64,000 bases of DNA from Saturnia japonica (taxonomy: Eukaryota; Arthropoda; Insecta; Lepidoptera; Saturniidae). The notes below the pieces were generated by a model that saw only the letters and a program-made list of their open reading frames with translations, was not told the origin of the DNA and made no database searches. The stretch is taken from contig CM065304.1 in NCBI GenBank assembly GCA_033032175.1, positions 6,386,001 to 6,450,000 on the forward strand. Direction: 5' to 3'. The translations under genes and the position numbers were made by a program. This document shows positions 12,086 to 25,600 of this stretch, piece by piece (positions within the stretch are counted from its first letter, which is position 1; each line of letters opens with the position of its first letter).

Positions 12086-12185
12086 TAAAGGTAGGACCGC
12101 ACAAGAGCGGCGTGACACTCACCATACAAATTGATCCACATTATATTTTGACGCACAGCGCCGCTCTAGTGCGGTCGCACCTTTA
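12086..12185. mobile_element. Short MITE with 27-bp terminal inverted repeats
   Basis: The left arm 12086-12112 (starting 'taaaggtaggaccgcac') and the right arm 12159-12185 (ending 'gtgcggtcgcaccttta') are inverted repeats with three mismatches over 27 bp, separated by 46 bp. There is no coding capacity. Size and structure fit a miniature inverted-repeat element. The transposase family is not identifiable from the ends alone. Confidence 0.75.
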
Positions 12186-12394
12186 GATCTCGGACTGTCC
12201 GGCTGATACCTGTCGACTGGTAGACTCGCGTCGCCAAGGGCCGCGCACTCGCAGTTCGCTTAACCCATTAGTCCAAAACCTTAAAAGAAACTTTAAGTGT
12301 GTAATCTGTCACGATTAACTGACAGGATATTTGCTGGTCAACTGTTAATCAATAGGGCCCAGGTAAATTACATATAAGTTACCTACCTATAGAC

Positions 12395-12470
12395 TGCAAT
12401 GACTACTTAACATCAGGTGGACTGCATGCTTGTTTGCTACTTCATATCATAAATAATGATCTATTTTGAA
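12395..12470 (-). repeat. Dispersed repeat fragment ('caccatcaggtg' family)
   Basis: The reverse complement reads 'gaagtagcaaacaagcatgcagtccacctgatgttaagtagtc', matching the head of the unit at 29570-29710 (plus) and 20125-20225 (minus), with their 'gtggcaaacgagcntacggtcncctgatggtaag'-type text. Fragment only. Confidence 0.6.
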
Positions 12471-12544
12471 CTTTACAATGACTAAAGATCTTGTATCTTT
12501 GACCTTATGTAAGAAATTCCGAAAGACAATAACCTGTAATGACA

Positions 12545-12911
12545 TGATATAATCTATATATTAATACGTGAAGCAAAAGCTTTCTGTACCATTTTAAGCG
12601 TATTGCGTGCACGGAAGATTGTGAGATTTGGCATGGTTAAAGTTTATATGGAGAAGGAGTAAAGAAAGCTAAAATTTATCTATCATATCTGTTACTAATA
12701 TAATAAATAAAATAAATTAGTACTGCGAATCCTAACCTGACCAGTGCCATTGAACTTAGACCCCTCAAAATATTGATATTGTCACTCAATGAAAAGTGAC
12801 AGCAAGTTATATAATATTCATTGTTTAGGTTCATACTGCAAATGTCAAACAGAAAATAGTGTATGATCAAAAAATGGCTGGTCGAATTTCGACCTTAGAG
12901 CGATCGCTAGT
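12545..12911 (+). repeat. Dispersed repeat, uninterrupted copy of 8862-9590
   Basis: It aligns over its full length with the two outer parts of 8862-9590. It shows the continuous text 'gacagcaagttatataatattcattgtttaggttcatactgcaaatg' across the point where the first copy carries the GC-rich insert. That makes this copy the likely pre-insertion state. Confidence 0.8.
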
Positions 12912-13400
12912 TATAATTATTAAGGAAAGTTATGGCATAATATATGAATGTTTACCTTACATCATAAAAAGACTTGTGAAACGTATTAATTTGGTTCATT
13001 TATCATAATAATTTCTAGTGAGTAATTCTCTGAGTACGTCATTGGTTTGTCGGAAGTGGCTCTAACGATTTAGATGCATTTTTATTTGTTTTACTTTCCA
13101 ATGTTACCTAGTTAGGAGTTTATTTTTTTCATTTACACACGATATTTTAATTTAATTTGTAAAAAAAATATCAGGTATATCGTACTACGTAAATTATACC
13201 GAGGTGTAAATGCTTGTTTAATTTTTTATGATGTAATACAAAATACTTTAGTTAATATGACGTGTTGTACTGACAATTTCTATAATAAAAATAAGTATGA
13301 AAAAAAATGGCAAAGTTTCGGGTAAAGAAGAATTGGCGAGTTTTCCTTCCGGACCTGACAACACCGTAGGAATTTGTTTTCAGTAGGACCTAAGAACTCT
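12912..13400. other. Sequence upstream of TRPA1 exon 1
   Basis: AT-rich sequence with no recognised repeat. It may hold distal promoter elements of TRPA1 but nothing specific is visible. Confidence 0.4.
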
Positions 13401-13414
13401 GCAGTGTTGAGAGT

Positions 13415-13536
13415 CGCTTTCAGTCCTTCAGTCGCGAACCAACTCTGTGTTTTGGCGAGGATCTTAGTGTGAATTTTTTTAAATGTTCAATTAAATTTTA
13501 ATTTAATTCTGAAATATCCTGTTCAAAATAATAACA
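13415..13536 (+). promoter_or_regulatory. Candidate transcription start and 5' UTR of TRPA1
   Basis: Two copies of the arthropod initiator TCAGTC occur at 13420-13425 and 13428-13433, about 110 bp before the exon-1 ATG. A GGATC at 13459-13463 resembles a downstream promoter element, but its spacing is about two bases off. No TATA box is evident. The ATG context 'aacaATGG' is favourable. This is inference from motifs only. Confidence 0.35.
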
Positions 13537-13641
13537 ATGGGTACGCTAAAATATAAACTTCCGAGGCAGTTGCCTAGTCAGAGGCTGAAACGATATGGTG
13601 CTTACAATGTAAATGAATCTCTAATTCAAGAAATATTCATG
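13537..13641 (+). CDS. TRPA1: TRPA1 exon 1, N-terminal leader (residues 1-35)
   Basis: Starts at an ATG in good context and ends with a consensus donor (ATG|gtaagtt). It codes for a basic, proline- and arginine-containing leader ('MGTLKYKLPRQLPSQRLKRY') followed by 'NVNESLIQEIFM'. It ends in phase 0, matching exon 2, so the join reads 'EIFM-VAESGTVEDF', which is the expected transition into the first TRPA1 ankyrin region. Insect TRPA1 genes commonly use alternative first exons, and this may be one of several. The 23-kb gap makes this assignment less certain than the others. Confidence 0.75.
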
Positions 13642-16600
13642 GTAAGTTTATTTTTAATTTAATGTTAAAGCTTATTGATTCAGAAACAAAAATAATTCAA
13701 ACCTGACTAGGCTAAAAAAAAGATAAGCTAGCTAAGGCTAGGAAAATGACTATTTTTCTTTAATAAAATTCTGGCGGAATACAATAATTTATGATGTATA
13801 TATATAATTATATATACAACATTTATATTTAGTTAAAACAATTTTACTTTATTTATTTACTTCAATGAAATTATTTAATGACAAATAATCTCGTTTATCA
13901 TAACAATTACTTAATAAAGTAACAATTTTAATTTACTATATTATTCAGGTATGTTAACTAAATGATTAGAGTAGTTTAAATAAATTGTATCTAAATACTT
14001 ATGATATAGAACACCTTAGCTATTTATTTATTGATGAAATTATGGTGGACGAAATTATTTATGGATATTTTTTCTCTGTTTTACTTAAATTCTGGATGTC
14101 TCCTAGTGTTTGACAGTTCATATTGGATTATTTCTACGTAGAATATATCCATCCAAAGGTTGGCTGGAAGAAATTTCTTTCAGAAATAACTCGCCACATA
14201 TTGAACGGCAACGAATAAATTAATAAACATTTTCTTGACTCTCTAGTTTCACAGTGGATTCAAAAATTTACACTTTCTTTAGTGTGAAAAGTAGGCTCAA
14301 TCATGCTAGGTATAATAAATTTACAGAAAAATTGGTAGAGAAAAATGACAGAGTACATTCTATAAATAATCGATTTTTCTACAGCTTTCATCCAAATGAT
14401 GTAAAGTAAATGAGTTTTCATAAGAAATAACTTACTTCCTTGACACGTAAAACATAAAACACCAGTCAAGTTTATGTTGTTGGATATTTTAACGTTTTAA
14501 AACTTGGTACGATAATTTTGACACCTCTTTTTGATAATCTTTTGGATACTATAAAAGGCTCTACAATTTATGTTTGAAGTAAACCGTTTTTCTACCGTCC
14601 TAAAAATCCAGGACTGTCACCACGCGGTATATCTACAACATGTCTCACTATCTTTGAAGATATGAGATGTTGATGGGTCAGTTGTAGGGCAATCGTACGG
14701 CATAGTGGACTTCGTGACACATCGTAATATAATCCTGAATGATTGAAAAACGTTCCCGTAGTGAAAAACGAAAAATAAATGTAGGTAATTTATTAATATC
14801 ATTTTTTATTAACACTTCTATTATCTTGATCTGTATGTGTCCATGTACGAACTAATTGCAATTCGTGCATTTTTCACTGGTTTCTACTCGTTTCAATTGT
14901 TTAGAATTTTGCACACGTATTAAACACAGAAAGAGACAGGGCGGGGCAGCTATGCCTTTTGGGAAAGGTAGGCCGTCTCCAGACTGCCCGTCGTCTAACC
15001 AGCTCCTGCTGTTGCCGGATGACAAGGGGAAGATGCTCGAGCAAATAGTGGCCTCTCGTATCACCTGGCACTTGGAGGAAATGGGCCCGGAACTTTGTGA
15101 CGGGCATTTTGGCTTCCGAAAAGGGCGTTCAACTTTTAGCGGTTTCGCTCGACATTGCCAAAGCCTTCAACAGGCTGACGCATGGTATTATTCGGGAAGC
15201 GCTCCGGTTTTTCGTAATGTCCTCGCACCTGTGGAAGCTGTTTGAGTACTACCTCTAAAGTAGAGAGGTTGCCTTCATGAACGGCTGGGGTATGGATATG
15301 ATTCCACAGGAGTCGGTGCTGCAGCCGCTCCTGTAGAACATGGGCTATGGCTGGGTTCTCCGCGTAGCGCTTCCTCGGGGGATGCGTATTATATGCTACG
15401 TAAACGACATCGTGGTCGTAGCCCGGGGAAATTAGGAGGAGTTAGCTCGCCTAGCCACGGAGGAGTCGACCCTTATCGTCAGGCAAATACAGTTGCTGGG
15501 CCTCAGAGTGGCGGTTGAAAAAACCGAGACTCGGTTATTTCACGGGCCTCGGTACGGGCCGCCGCCTCCTGAGGCTCATATGTTGGTAGGGATTTTCCCA
15601 CTTAAAGGGACAACGACCGCGGATAGAGTATGACCGACTACGTGACACCGATTTGATTGTTCGCCCTTGGCGCTCACAATAAACATGTGCTGCGTGCGTC
15701 ACAGCTTGTTATGTTTTTAATGGTGATCCGCGGATACCGATTGGTGTCTGCTGGGGTGGCCTGTGTGCTCGTCTGCTCGCCGCCGTGGCAGTTGGAGGTG
15801 GAGGTGCTACTACCGTGTATCAATCAGTTCACGGTGGCGGGGAAATAAATAGGGGAACCTACGACTCCCACAGAGATGGGCAGGGTTAGGCTGGAAGGAC
15901 GTGCAGAGGTGCTGCGACGATAGCAGGAGGACCTGACGGAGGCACGCTGTGGATGTTACACCATAGACGTCGTCCGCCCGCTCCTCGGAATGTGGTTTGC
16001 CAGGGAGCTGGGATCCCTGATGTTCAGGCTTGTGCAGTTACTGTCCGGACATGGTTGCTTACCTTGCTTACCTGGTTGATACCTTCACCGGATAGGCCAG
16101 AGGGAGCCTACCACAGCGTGCCATGGGTGCGATACTGTGGAGGATACGTCACAACACCACTCTCTCTCGCTGGGGTGGTGAGAGAAAACCTCTCAGCATG
16201 TCGAAGTCACGTCACACAGACCGCAGAGAAGACTCGGGCTCGAGAGGAGAACCCTCGAAATGAATGGGAAGCCGAAGGAGGCGATTAACTCGCATTATTC
16301 CGGCGCCACAGCCGAACCAAGGAAGACGGGTTTAGGGAAGCTGTCTTCCCATTACACAGATTCGGCGGACGAGGGAGATAGTTAGGGTTGTACCGAACTG
16401 TCTCCTGTAGGCCAGGGTCCAGAATTAACAGACCACTGCCGGGGCGACATGGTAGAATGCTACCAGCGGTCCGGCATTACCCCATCAAAGCTTCAGATGG
16501 TACGTCTTGGAGTTTTAGTGAGTAGGAGTCTCACATAACCATTCGCTCTCCTGAACGGTATATACCCGTGACGGGTTTCTCTCTGTAAAAAAAATAATTA

Positions 16601-19600
16601 AAACGAAAGGAGTTGACTTATTGAAATTATCACGCTAGGAAAAAGAGTTATGCCCCTCAATGCGATTTTTCTTGCATGCGACTTTGCTCCCTCTTCTCTT
16701 TGTCTTTTTCTATTATAAAATAGTGTGTGTGTGCGTGCGGTTATCGAGATTCAAGAAAACGAGCGCCGTGCTAGGCCATTTGCACATTGCAAGGCTTTAT
16801 TACTGGTTACTTCGGGCGACGGCCCTCTGGGTGGTCCCGTGAATAATGACGAAATTCCTATTGGAGAAAGAACTGCCTGATCCGACAATTCAGGACAGAT
16901 TGACCTGGCGCCAAAAAATTAGGAGAGCCTACCCCATCTAAAGTGGGACAGATATAGGAAGACGAAGAGCCGTTTCTAAAAAAACAGCATTTATATATCT
17001 GCAAAATACAAGAGTATGGAAGTACGTGCATTTTACTGTTTTTTTTTTAATTCTTTAATTGTTCCGCTGTGTGTTGGGTTTTGTTGTTGTTCATTTCCTT
17101 TAAAAAAATCTCATGTGAAACATCTAAGGCGGCGGTTGCTGGTGTGGGGACGATTAGGCGCAACGTTGACGGTGTCAAGCCAAGTTCGTTTTTTTTTTAA
17201 TAGACAAACTGGATCATTTCACAGTTTCATGTTAAAACATGGATAGATTAAATACGGTTAGTAGGGATCGCGGTCACCATACACAAAGTAGTAATGAAAT
17301 AGATATCTTTATAGTGATTTTCTTTTAATTTGTCGTGTTTTAGGACCAACCTGTGTATTTTTTTTTTACATATTCACTAAGATTTTTCATATCTGCCGGT
17401 GACGACCAGCATTTTATTTTAAACTCTTTCATTAGATACACTCTTCATTTTTTATTTAAACTACAATTTATTAGTAATTATATCAGATATGAAAACCTTT
17501 CATGTCTGGCAACGCAATATTTTAGAAGTTCCCTCAGGATCCCATGGGATAAGCAACTTGTTAGTATAATCAAAACTTATTGCGAAATACATTATATTAC
17601 CTACATCATGCAATCCGAGTTGAAGTCTCTAATACGTTCAAACAAAAACATTTTTATTAAAAATACTGTTCTATGATAGCATGTTGGCGTAGGTGGATGC
17701 AGGTAGTAAAAGGAGTCTACGCTTTGACAAGACATTATTACTATCTCTTCTAACATTCATAAAATATTATATTTAAGATGAGCACTAAGAATATTACTTT
17801 TGATATTGTATCGTATATTCTGTTTTAAAATAATTCCTTATGAGTTTATGAAATTCATCTTGAATTTTTAATACTTCGTAGTACAGCGTCGGAGTAAAGG
17901 TAAATCGAATAACTGCTATGTTGTTCTGATATTATATAAAAATCCTCTGTGCATCTGTTTAACAGGCGATTGGTTGTGCTTATGAAGGCGACGACTGGCT
18001 ATTATGGATTGTAGATCCTTCGGTGGTATATTAACTTTGCCCTCCCAATATATCTTTGATAACTTAATTGTATATTCACAACAACTTAGTCAAGCTAGAT
18101 TTTGTCAAAGATCAGCACAATGTTAATTAATACTAGAAATAGAGATAAATTAGACGTACTACTTGGTCAAACTAATACAAGTTTTTTAGGTAATAGTGTT
18201 AGGTGCAATGACAAGATCCCAAAGCACATTACTGATTTGCTGGAAAAGTTCAAGGACCATGTCAAGCAGGTTTTACTATCAAAAGGTTATTATAGGATAG
18301 ATTATTATTTGAATGATAGTGATGTTTGAAAGTAAATAAAGATTATTTTGGATTTGATTTTGGACTGAACTATGCTATGACATTGTCAAGCTACGATAAA
18401 AAAAAAACAAATAAAATTACGTTTAATTATTATCACGTACTAATTACGTAATTACGTACTAACCATTATTGTAACGAAGTTACTCATCGCGGTGTTGGAG
18501 CTAAACTGAAAAAAGGGACAGACCCGACCGAAACTGAAAAAAAAGCACATACATATTATAGGAAGTAACTAATTACTATCTAAAACTATGACAGTCGTGA
18601 AATTGACTCAGGTCTGTCATGACCTGATTTGTATTTGCATTCAAAATTGAATGTACTCAATAAGTTTGTATATTCAAAACTTTGTTTGTATTGTTATTCT
18701 ATTAATTAATACAAAATATTTATTTTCATAACTTTATAAACAAAAATTTAAAAATAAATATATTAAAAAAATCCCAAGTCAACGGGGCTGGAATCATCGA
18801 CCACTCGTACTATACATACAACAGTCCTTAAAAGTCCCACGACACCTTTCGAGTTTTTTTTTAAAGTACTAATGTATTTTGTACTTATTTAAAAAAATAC
18901 TAACTGGTTCCGCAGACGTTGTTCTGTTCTCTGACCACAGCGCCACTAATCGCCGTCAGGGATTACATAGAATCTTCTCAATCAAAAAATAATGAAACCT
19001 ACCAACTTTCATGGTAATCAGTCAAACGGTGTTATAGTTTATCAGTCTCATATATTATACCAACATTCATTTTTATCTGCATACTACTACTTTTGGCCCA
19101 TGGTTTTATCCGTGTTAAATTTGTGTTAGAGTTATGTTCAAATTGCTCCTTAGAATCTGGGTATCAAATTATATACCTAGTGTATAATCTTCCTTACTGA
19201 AAAATAAAAAAAAAATGCAAAGAGGATTTTTTTTTTTTTTTTTTTTTTAAATCTGACTGGTACGGTAATTCCAGTGATTAGCACATTCGAACACAAAATT
19301 GAAAATAAACAAAATACCTTGAGCTTTAGCCTATAGATAGATATTGTAATATATCGACATCATCTTAGTACGAGTACTGTACATTACTGCACATTATAAG
19401 TCCATGAACTCCACGACCCGCTTTCGATTAAGCCCTATGAATTTATGGCAGCGTTTCTGTTCTTAACTGCACGTGTAATAGCATAACCTGGAGCCATTCG
19501 CCAAAACTCATTAGTAAACTTCTTTAAAAGCTATATATTTCACTCATTTTTGATATAATTCTTTCATCATACTATGAAAAACGAATACGCGTATAACAAC

Positions 19601-22600
19601 GTTAATTATTTACCGAGAAATTAATTGATACAAAACCTTTATATGTACTAACGACATAATAGATTTTTTACTATGATCAATAAAATAAACAATGCCATGT
19701 ATATAAAAGAGAGGAAGGGCACAGAGAAATACCTTTGAAGACATCTCTCTACTTGGGGTAGTCCAACTTGTAAAAAAAACGATGTTACGACTTATCAATT
19801 TTTTCTTAGATATGACTACAAACAACTAAATAAATACAATTAATATAAATAAATTAAAGGTCGCTGTCAAACTGTTTTCAAAGCTACACGAATTCGTCAT
19901 ATTGGCGCTTTTCATAGTGCATAATTAAGAAAATAATAGAAAGAGAACCTATTCAATTAATTAAATTATATAATTATAATAACAAGTAAAAAATATGAAA
20001 TTGTCGCCACTTCATTCGAGTTCGGTTCGGCTGTTTAACAAATGCATCAAAAGCATCAGTGTTTAAAATATTGTTTGTATTGAGCGGTATTGCGTGTTGA
20101 ATAGGGTTTTAGCTAAGCGCTAGTAATACTGCCTCTGCCGCTACATCTGTGCTACAAGCACCTATAGGCTAAGGTATCCACTTACCGTCAGCAGGACCGT
20201 AGGCTCCTTTGCCACCTCATTTGTATAAATAAAAATTAAACAATGATAACAGTTAAAATCACCAGGTCTTTTATGTGCAAAAAATTATGAAAGATTCAGC
20301 AGATGTTGACATTGCATATACTTCTTGTTCTATCTTTTTCATAGAGAAATCTTTCGTAATTTCTTAAGCCAATAAATTATACTAATAATACTGCTTTTCC
20401 TTTGATGATTACTTCTCGTTTTAGTCATAAAACAAATGTATTTAAATATTATTAAAGAACCTTCAAGTGAATAAGCATTTAATGGTTAAACACAATCCAT
20501 CATCAGCTTCATCTTTACTTACCATCAAATAAGATCAAGGTCGAGCGCGTACTTGTCGCGTCTGTTTCTGTGTGATTTTCCTTAAGAAGATCCTAACCAC
20601 AATTCGTGGTGTACGTGAAAGTTTCCCAAGACATCCAATTCTGCAGTAAGTAACTGCTCCTATGCGTTTTCAGTCGGTCTGCTCATGTAATCGAACAATC
20701 AAGTAGTCTATTTCCATGGGACGGAGAAGTAGATTTTTTTGTGCAGCGTAAACGGAGACAATGTACGTCTGGCTATACATACACAAAATCTCTGGTTATC
20801 TAGTTATCCTCAAGCAGGTGTCTGAAGTAGTGTAAGATGTATAGGCCAAACATCAGATCTATGTTTGCGTCTAGAAAAGCATGGCAAGCTGAACAGTTTT
20901 AAGGTGTTGTAGCTAGTTTATGTTAGAGGAGATTCCAATGATTTCCACTGTAAAAACGACGTAGTGGTCGTGGAACGCCATCGAACTGACACTTATTACT
21001 CATATCAGTGCTGTCATGATTTAGTGGAAAGAAAGAATAAAGCGTGAATAGTGAATGACTATTGTCCGAGCTGAGACTTAACCAGCGTAAATCACCGACT
21101 TACTGTAATACCTACGAGAAATGTGAATGTTTCGCCGAGACTACAAATTTTTTAACTAGCCTTCACAATAACCCTAACCAAGACTTATGCACTGCATGGT
21201 AAGGCAATAGGCTCTCGTGGCTGTTAATAAGTTTTAGGTTCCTGTAACACGAGCGGCCAAACAGCCTTTTCTAAATGTCCTCCTAGCCACCTAGTCACTG
21301 CAGATCTATTAAGCAAAATCAATCGGAATCTAAATATGCAGGAGTATACCTTAGATAACTGATAATAGTACATTACGATCCTAGGTAGAATGTCCTACTT
21401 TTCTCCCGTGTTGCGTTTTTTTCCACTTGGATGAAAAGTTCTATATTGCAAGATAGATAAAAAATGAACTAATCTCGTGTATCTTCTTGTTATGTTGCTA
21501 GGTTACCGGGAGGTAAAGTGAGATAGGCGCATGTGTATTAGTGTCGTCTTGCCGGGAGAGAATCGGGCACTTTTGTCCCTCGTACCAGGGACTAAAAGTG
21601 AACTTTTCATCCAGGTGGAAAATAAAACTATTTTATGGTAGCTTAGATATTTTTGTAGATAAGAAAAAGTATGAGACTTGGAGTTCGTACAATTATTTCT
21701 CAGAAACAAGGAATCCAACTTTGACGAAACCTTACGTACAGCTTACTTTATTACGGTAAATGTAGGTATCCATTACTTTGCTTTAACTAAAAGTCTGAGG
21801 AACAATTGTGGTTGTTCTAACTCGACTAGTTCCACAAAATTTATTAAGAAGTTTCTCACAACGTACTTCATAAACGGGACTAAAAAAAATGTTTATCTTT
21901 ATGGATTTTTGTGGCTTACTGTTTAGTTCTATATGGTGTGAATGTGGTAAACCTTGAGAGCAATATAAGACAGCAGTTTTGCCTGCGTGACATACAGGAT
22001 TATTGGTAATTTCGATAAATTCCCGTTAGGAGATGATAGGGGTGACTATTTGGGATAATTTTAACCCTTCAAACGCTGATAATAAATTGCTCTTTAGATA
22101 TGTCATTAATAATTAAACTAAAAATAAAAAAGATACTTAATATGTTAGAGGTCGCCGCCGCGAGTATTTCATGGAGAACAAGTACTTTTCGGGAATTCCC
22201 TTGATCGACTCGGAAAGCTCTCTCGATCATAAATCACTTGGTTTGAGCACCCTTGATTTTCTGCAAGAGTACTTTTTATGTTTACATATATTCGGTTCTT
22301 TTTTTATTTGTAATACTCTTTTGTATGTTGTTTTTATTATTTGTTATTACGTTTATTTTTATAAGCGGCGGAAGGCTTCAAATGGCGCAAGTATGTTGCC
22401 TTAGATAGTGGATACATATTTGAAAGGGGTCCGTAGGGACCGGCAGCACACAAAATTTGCAAGGATTTGTCAAGTTGTCTTGTAGATGTATCACATGACT
22501 AAAATGTTAGCACATATTTCACGCAGCGTATTAGCATCGCTATTCAACGCGGAAATTCTGTCAGCGTTTTGGGCACTCTACCAACTTGCAGTAACCTTAA

Positions 22601-25600
22601 GTCTTTTTGTATTTTTTTTTTATTAAATACTCATGGATTCTGTGATATTAAATAATATTTTTCAATGAAGTAATAGTAAGTTCTGGTATGTTAATCATTA
22701 ACATTATGTTGTAAAACAGGGGCTCCCAAACTATTATAATTCAAGGCGCACTGACTGGTGTAGTATTTTGTTACGGTGCTCTAGTCAAAATAAGTGTACA
22801 ATGACAGAGAAAGAAATAAAAATATCTTTTTAACTAAACCTGAGGCCCACTTAGGTACCTATTCTTTTTTTTTAGTTGGCACTAGGTTCTGTTTTCGTTT
22901 CTCCGGGTACTAAGTGGTGCTTTGCAGTGCCTCTGCTTACTTCTCATGGCGTCCCCCAGCGCGCCGTAGTTTACACTTTGAGAACCCGGCCTGTTGTAAG
23001 GTATTTGTGGAATTTATTATACAGTCTTGAAGGCCAAAATTGAATCCTTAATTCATGAAGTAAAATGAGCTTTTGTGTTTTTTAAATCGTTTTATTGGAA
23101 TAGTTAATTTACTTTTTCATACTTTGTGAAAAGCACACAATTTAATAACGATAATAATTTCATTCTCTTTTTAATACAGATCAGTTTTATACACAAAAAC
23201 TAATACAATTATCAGTAGTTTTTAAAATTATAAATGTGTTTGGTTTTTATCATAACATCTCTTACGATCATATCATATCATTACGTCGTTAGCCCTTTTT
23301 ACTTTTTTAGTTTTTATTGGCATGGGAAATTAAAGAAAAAAGCTCGAGAATTAATATAACCCGAGTAACGAGCAAAACATCGTATTATAAATTTTTTTAT
23401 ATAACTAATTGAATTTCTTCTTTTTATTTTCATTTAAAGGCAACAAGGTTTTCTCCACAATTCTGACAACTTTACGTAAATAGAATAGTATTCTAATTAT
23501 TCTTGTAATCTTCAAACATAGCCATAGAAAGATGGCGGCTCCCTTGTTAAAAAACGTGACTAGGAGTTTTTTTGGCAACTTCAAATGCTTATTCCTTGTT
23601 ATTTTTTATATTATAGTCCACTTCAATTGTGCATAATAATCAAACTACGAGTATATTGTGTACATATTTAACAAAAATGAATACCAACTTTAATGATTTT
23701 AAAGAGTTCTTTGGTGTATCTTCGAAGTCGAAGGTCCAATGCCAATGAGATTAAAACAGGACCACTGTTGACCCTTTCCAACCAAAAATGATCATCCAAA
23801 TCGGTTCATAAATAATGAAGTTATGGCTGAAAATCCACTAAAAAAAACATAAATTCTAATTGAGAACAAGTCGGTTGATAATGCGGCCAAAATTGCATAA
23901 CATAGGTCCAAATAATATTTAAAAGTCTTTAATATTTAAAAGCACCATATGACTGATCAAGATTCTGCCAAAATCTTCCACAAAATGAATAAATAGATTT
24001 TATCTTGGATTAATTGATAGTATGACACTACTCAGGAATAAAACATTCGTGTTTTGAACCAATTATTCTGCTATCGATAAACATTGGCCTTTATTCAGGA
24101 TCCATTTTTAAATGGTATCACTTTGTCAGATGAGTTATTATATTAAATTGGTTCTCAGAGTTCTATTTGTTTTTTTTTTTTTATTTATTTAAATTATTAG
24201 TGAAATGAAAAATAGTTAGAATATGAATAAAGTTTATTTAAAGCTTTTCAAAATATTCCCCACTACCCCAATGCGCTTATGCATTCGAGCGAACCAGCTT
24301 TCGAGATATTTAAAAAATGTATGTTCACAGAAATGTTGTACAGAAAAATAACCGGTGAAATTCTTCGGCGGCCTCTTCTGCAGTGTTAAAATTTCGCCCA
24401 GGAAAAATTTTTTAACCGAGAAAAATAAAAAAATTAAAAAAAGCCACCGACACCGCTCCTTGATCACTCGATATTCAACTTCTCAAAAGCTTGAGGCAGA
24501 CAAACTTCCCAATACCATTCACTAGTATCTGGTCTACGATCTTCTAGCGGAAACTACTGCTACTGGTCCACTGTGTTGAAAAAAAAAAACTATATAATTT
24601 CTTTCTTACCGCTCCAATCGCGATAGGTCCAATAACTTTTGTGGTCAACTCGATTTTTTTCAAACACCCATTACGTGAATTGTTGCTTCGTGAGAGGATC
24701 GTAGCTGTAGATTCAAGTTTCATCAGTTGTAAAGAAATAGAATATGTTATGCGAAGTTCTTTCTTCCAACTTTTCTAGCTTAAATTTGCACTAATCAACA
24801 TGACGGGATTTTTGCTTTTCGGTGAGAGAATGAGGTATCCATCGTGAAACAAGGTTTTTAATTTTAAGGTGTTCATGCAGGATGGTGGAAACTGCCTCTG
24901 ACCCAATCTTTAGCTCAGTTTGAATCTTTCGTTGTATAATGTGTCTATTCTCCCGCAGTCACTCTAACCTGATGACATTTTCATGAGTTACTACAGTTGT
25001 AGTTTGGCCGGGTCTGGGGTCATCGTTAATGTTCTCTCGACCACGGGTAATATTCACGAAACCAGTAAGTAACTATTGCTAACACAGGAGCAGACTCCCC
25101 AAATGCAGCTAGTAAGCTTTCGTGAGATTACTTGAAAGTTAACCCTGCTTTATAATCATAGCTCTAAAAGCTTCCCAAAACAAAAAAGAGTGATATATAA
25201 CAAATAAAAAATAAAAATAAAAATTAAAAAAATAACTGCACATAGTTAGCCAATGATTTTCACCAAAGGGGTAATTTGTATTAAAATTAGCTATCAATTC
25301 AAAATAGTTTCAAGAAAAAAGAGAATGTATTTATTCTGTAGCTAAAAATTTTTGAACAACTTAAGTATTATATATTGCTTTTTGACCTGTGCGAATATTT
25401 AGCTGTTAAGCTTTTAATTTAAATATATCCTTAATAGATAGCACCTTCTAGATGTTAGTTGAATATATTTTCAATAGGAATACCATCTTTTAATGTTGTA
25501 TAAACACCTTTGAGAATTAATATACAGAGAGAGAGAGGAATGCAATTCGATAGGAGTTTTTTATTCTATATATGTATTTAACAAAAATATTCATTTTAAA

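Noticed and set aside
17353..17676. 107-codon plus-strand frame in intron 1
   Set aside because: Translation of T-rich DNA with F, I, Y, L bias. No family recognised and no link to the Jockey tail further right.
19227..19248. Run of 22 T as a terminator or poly-A tail of a retrocopy
   Set aside because: No coding or element sequence could be tied to it on either side; recorded only as low complexity.
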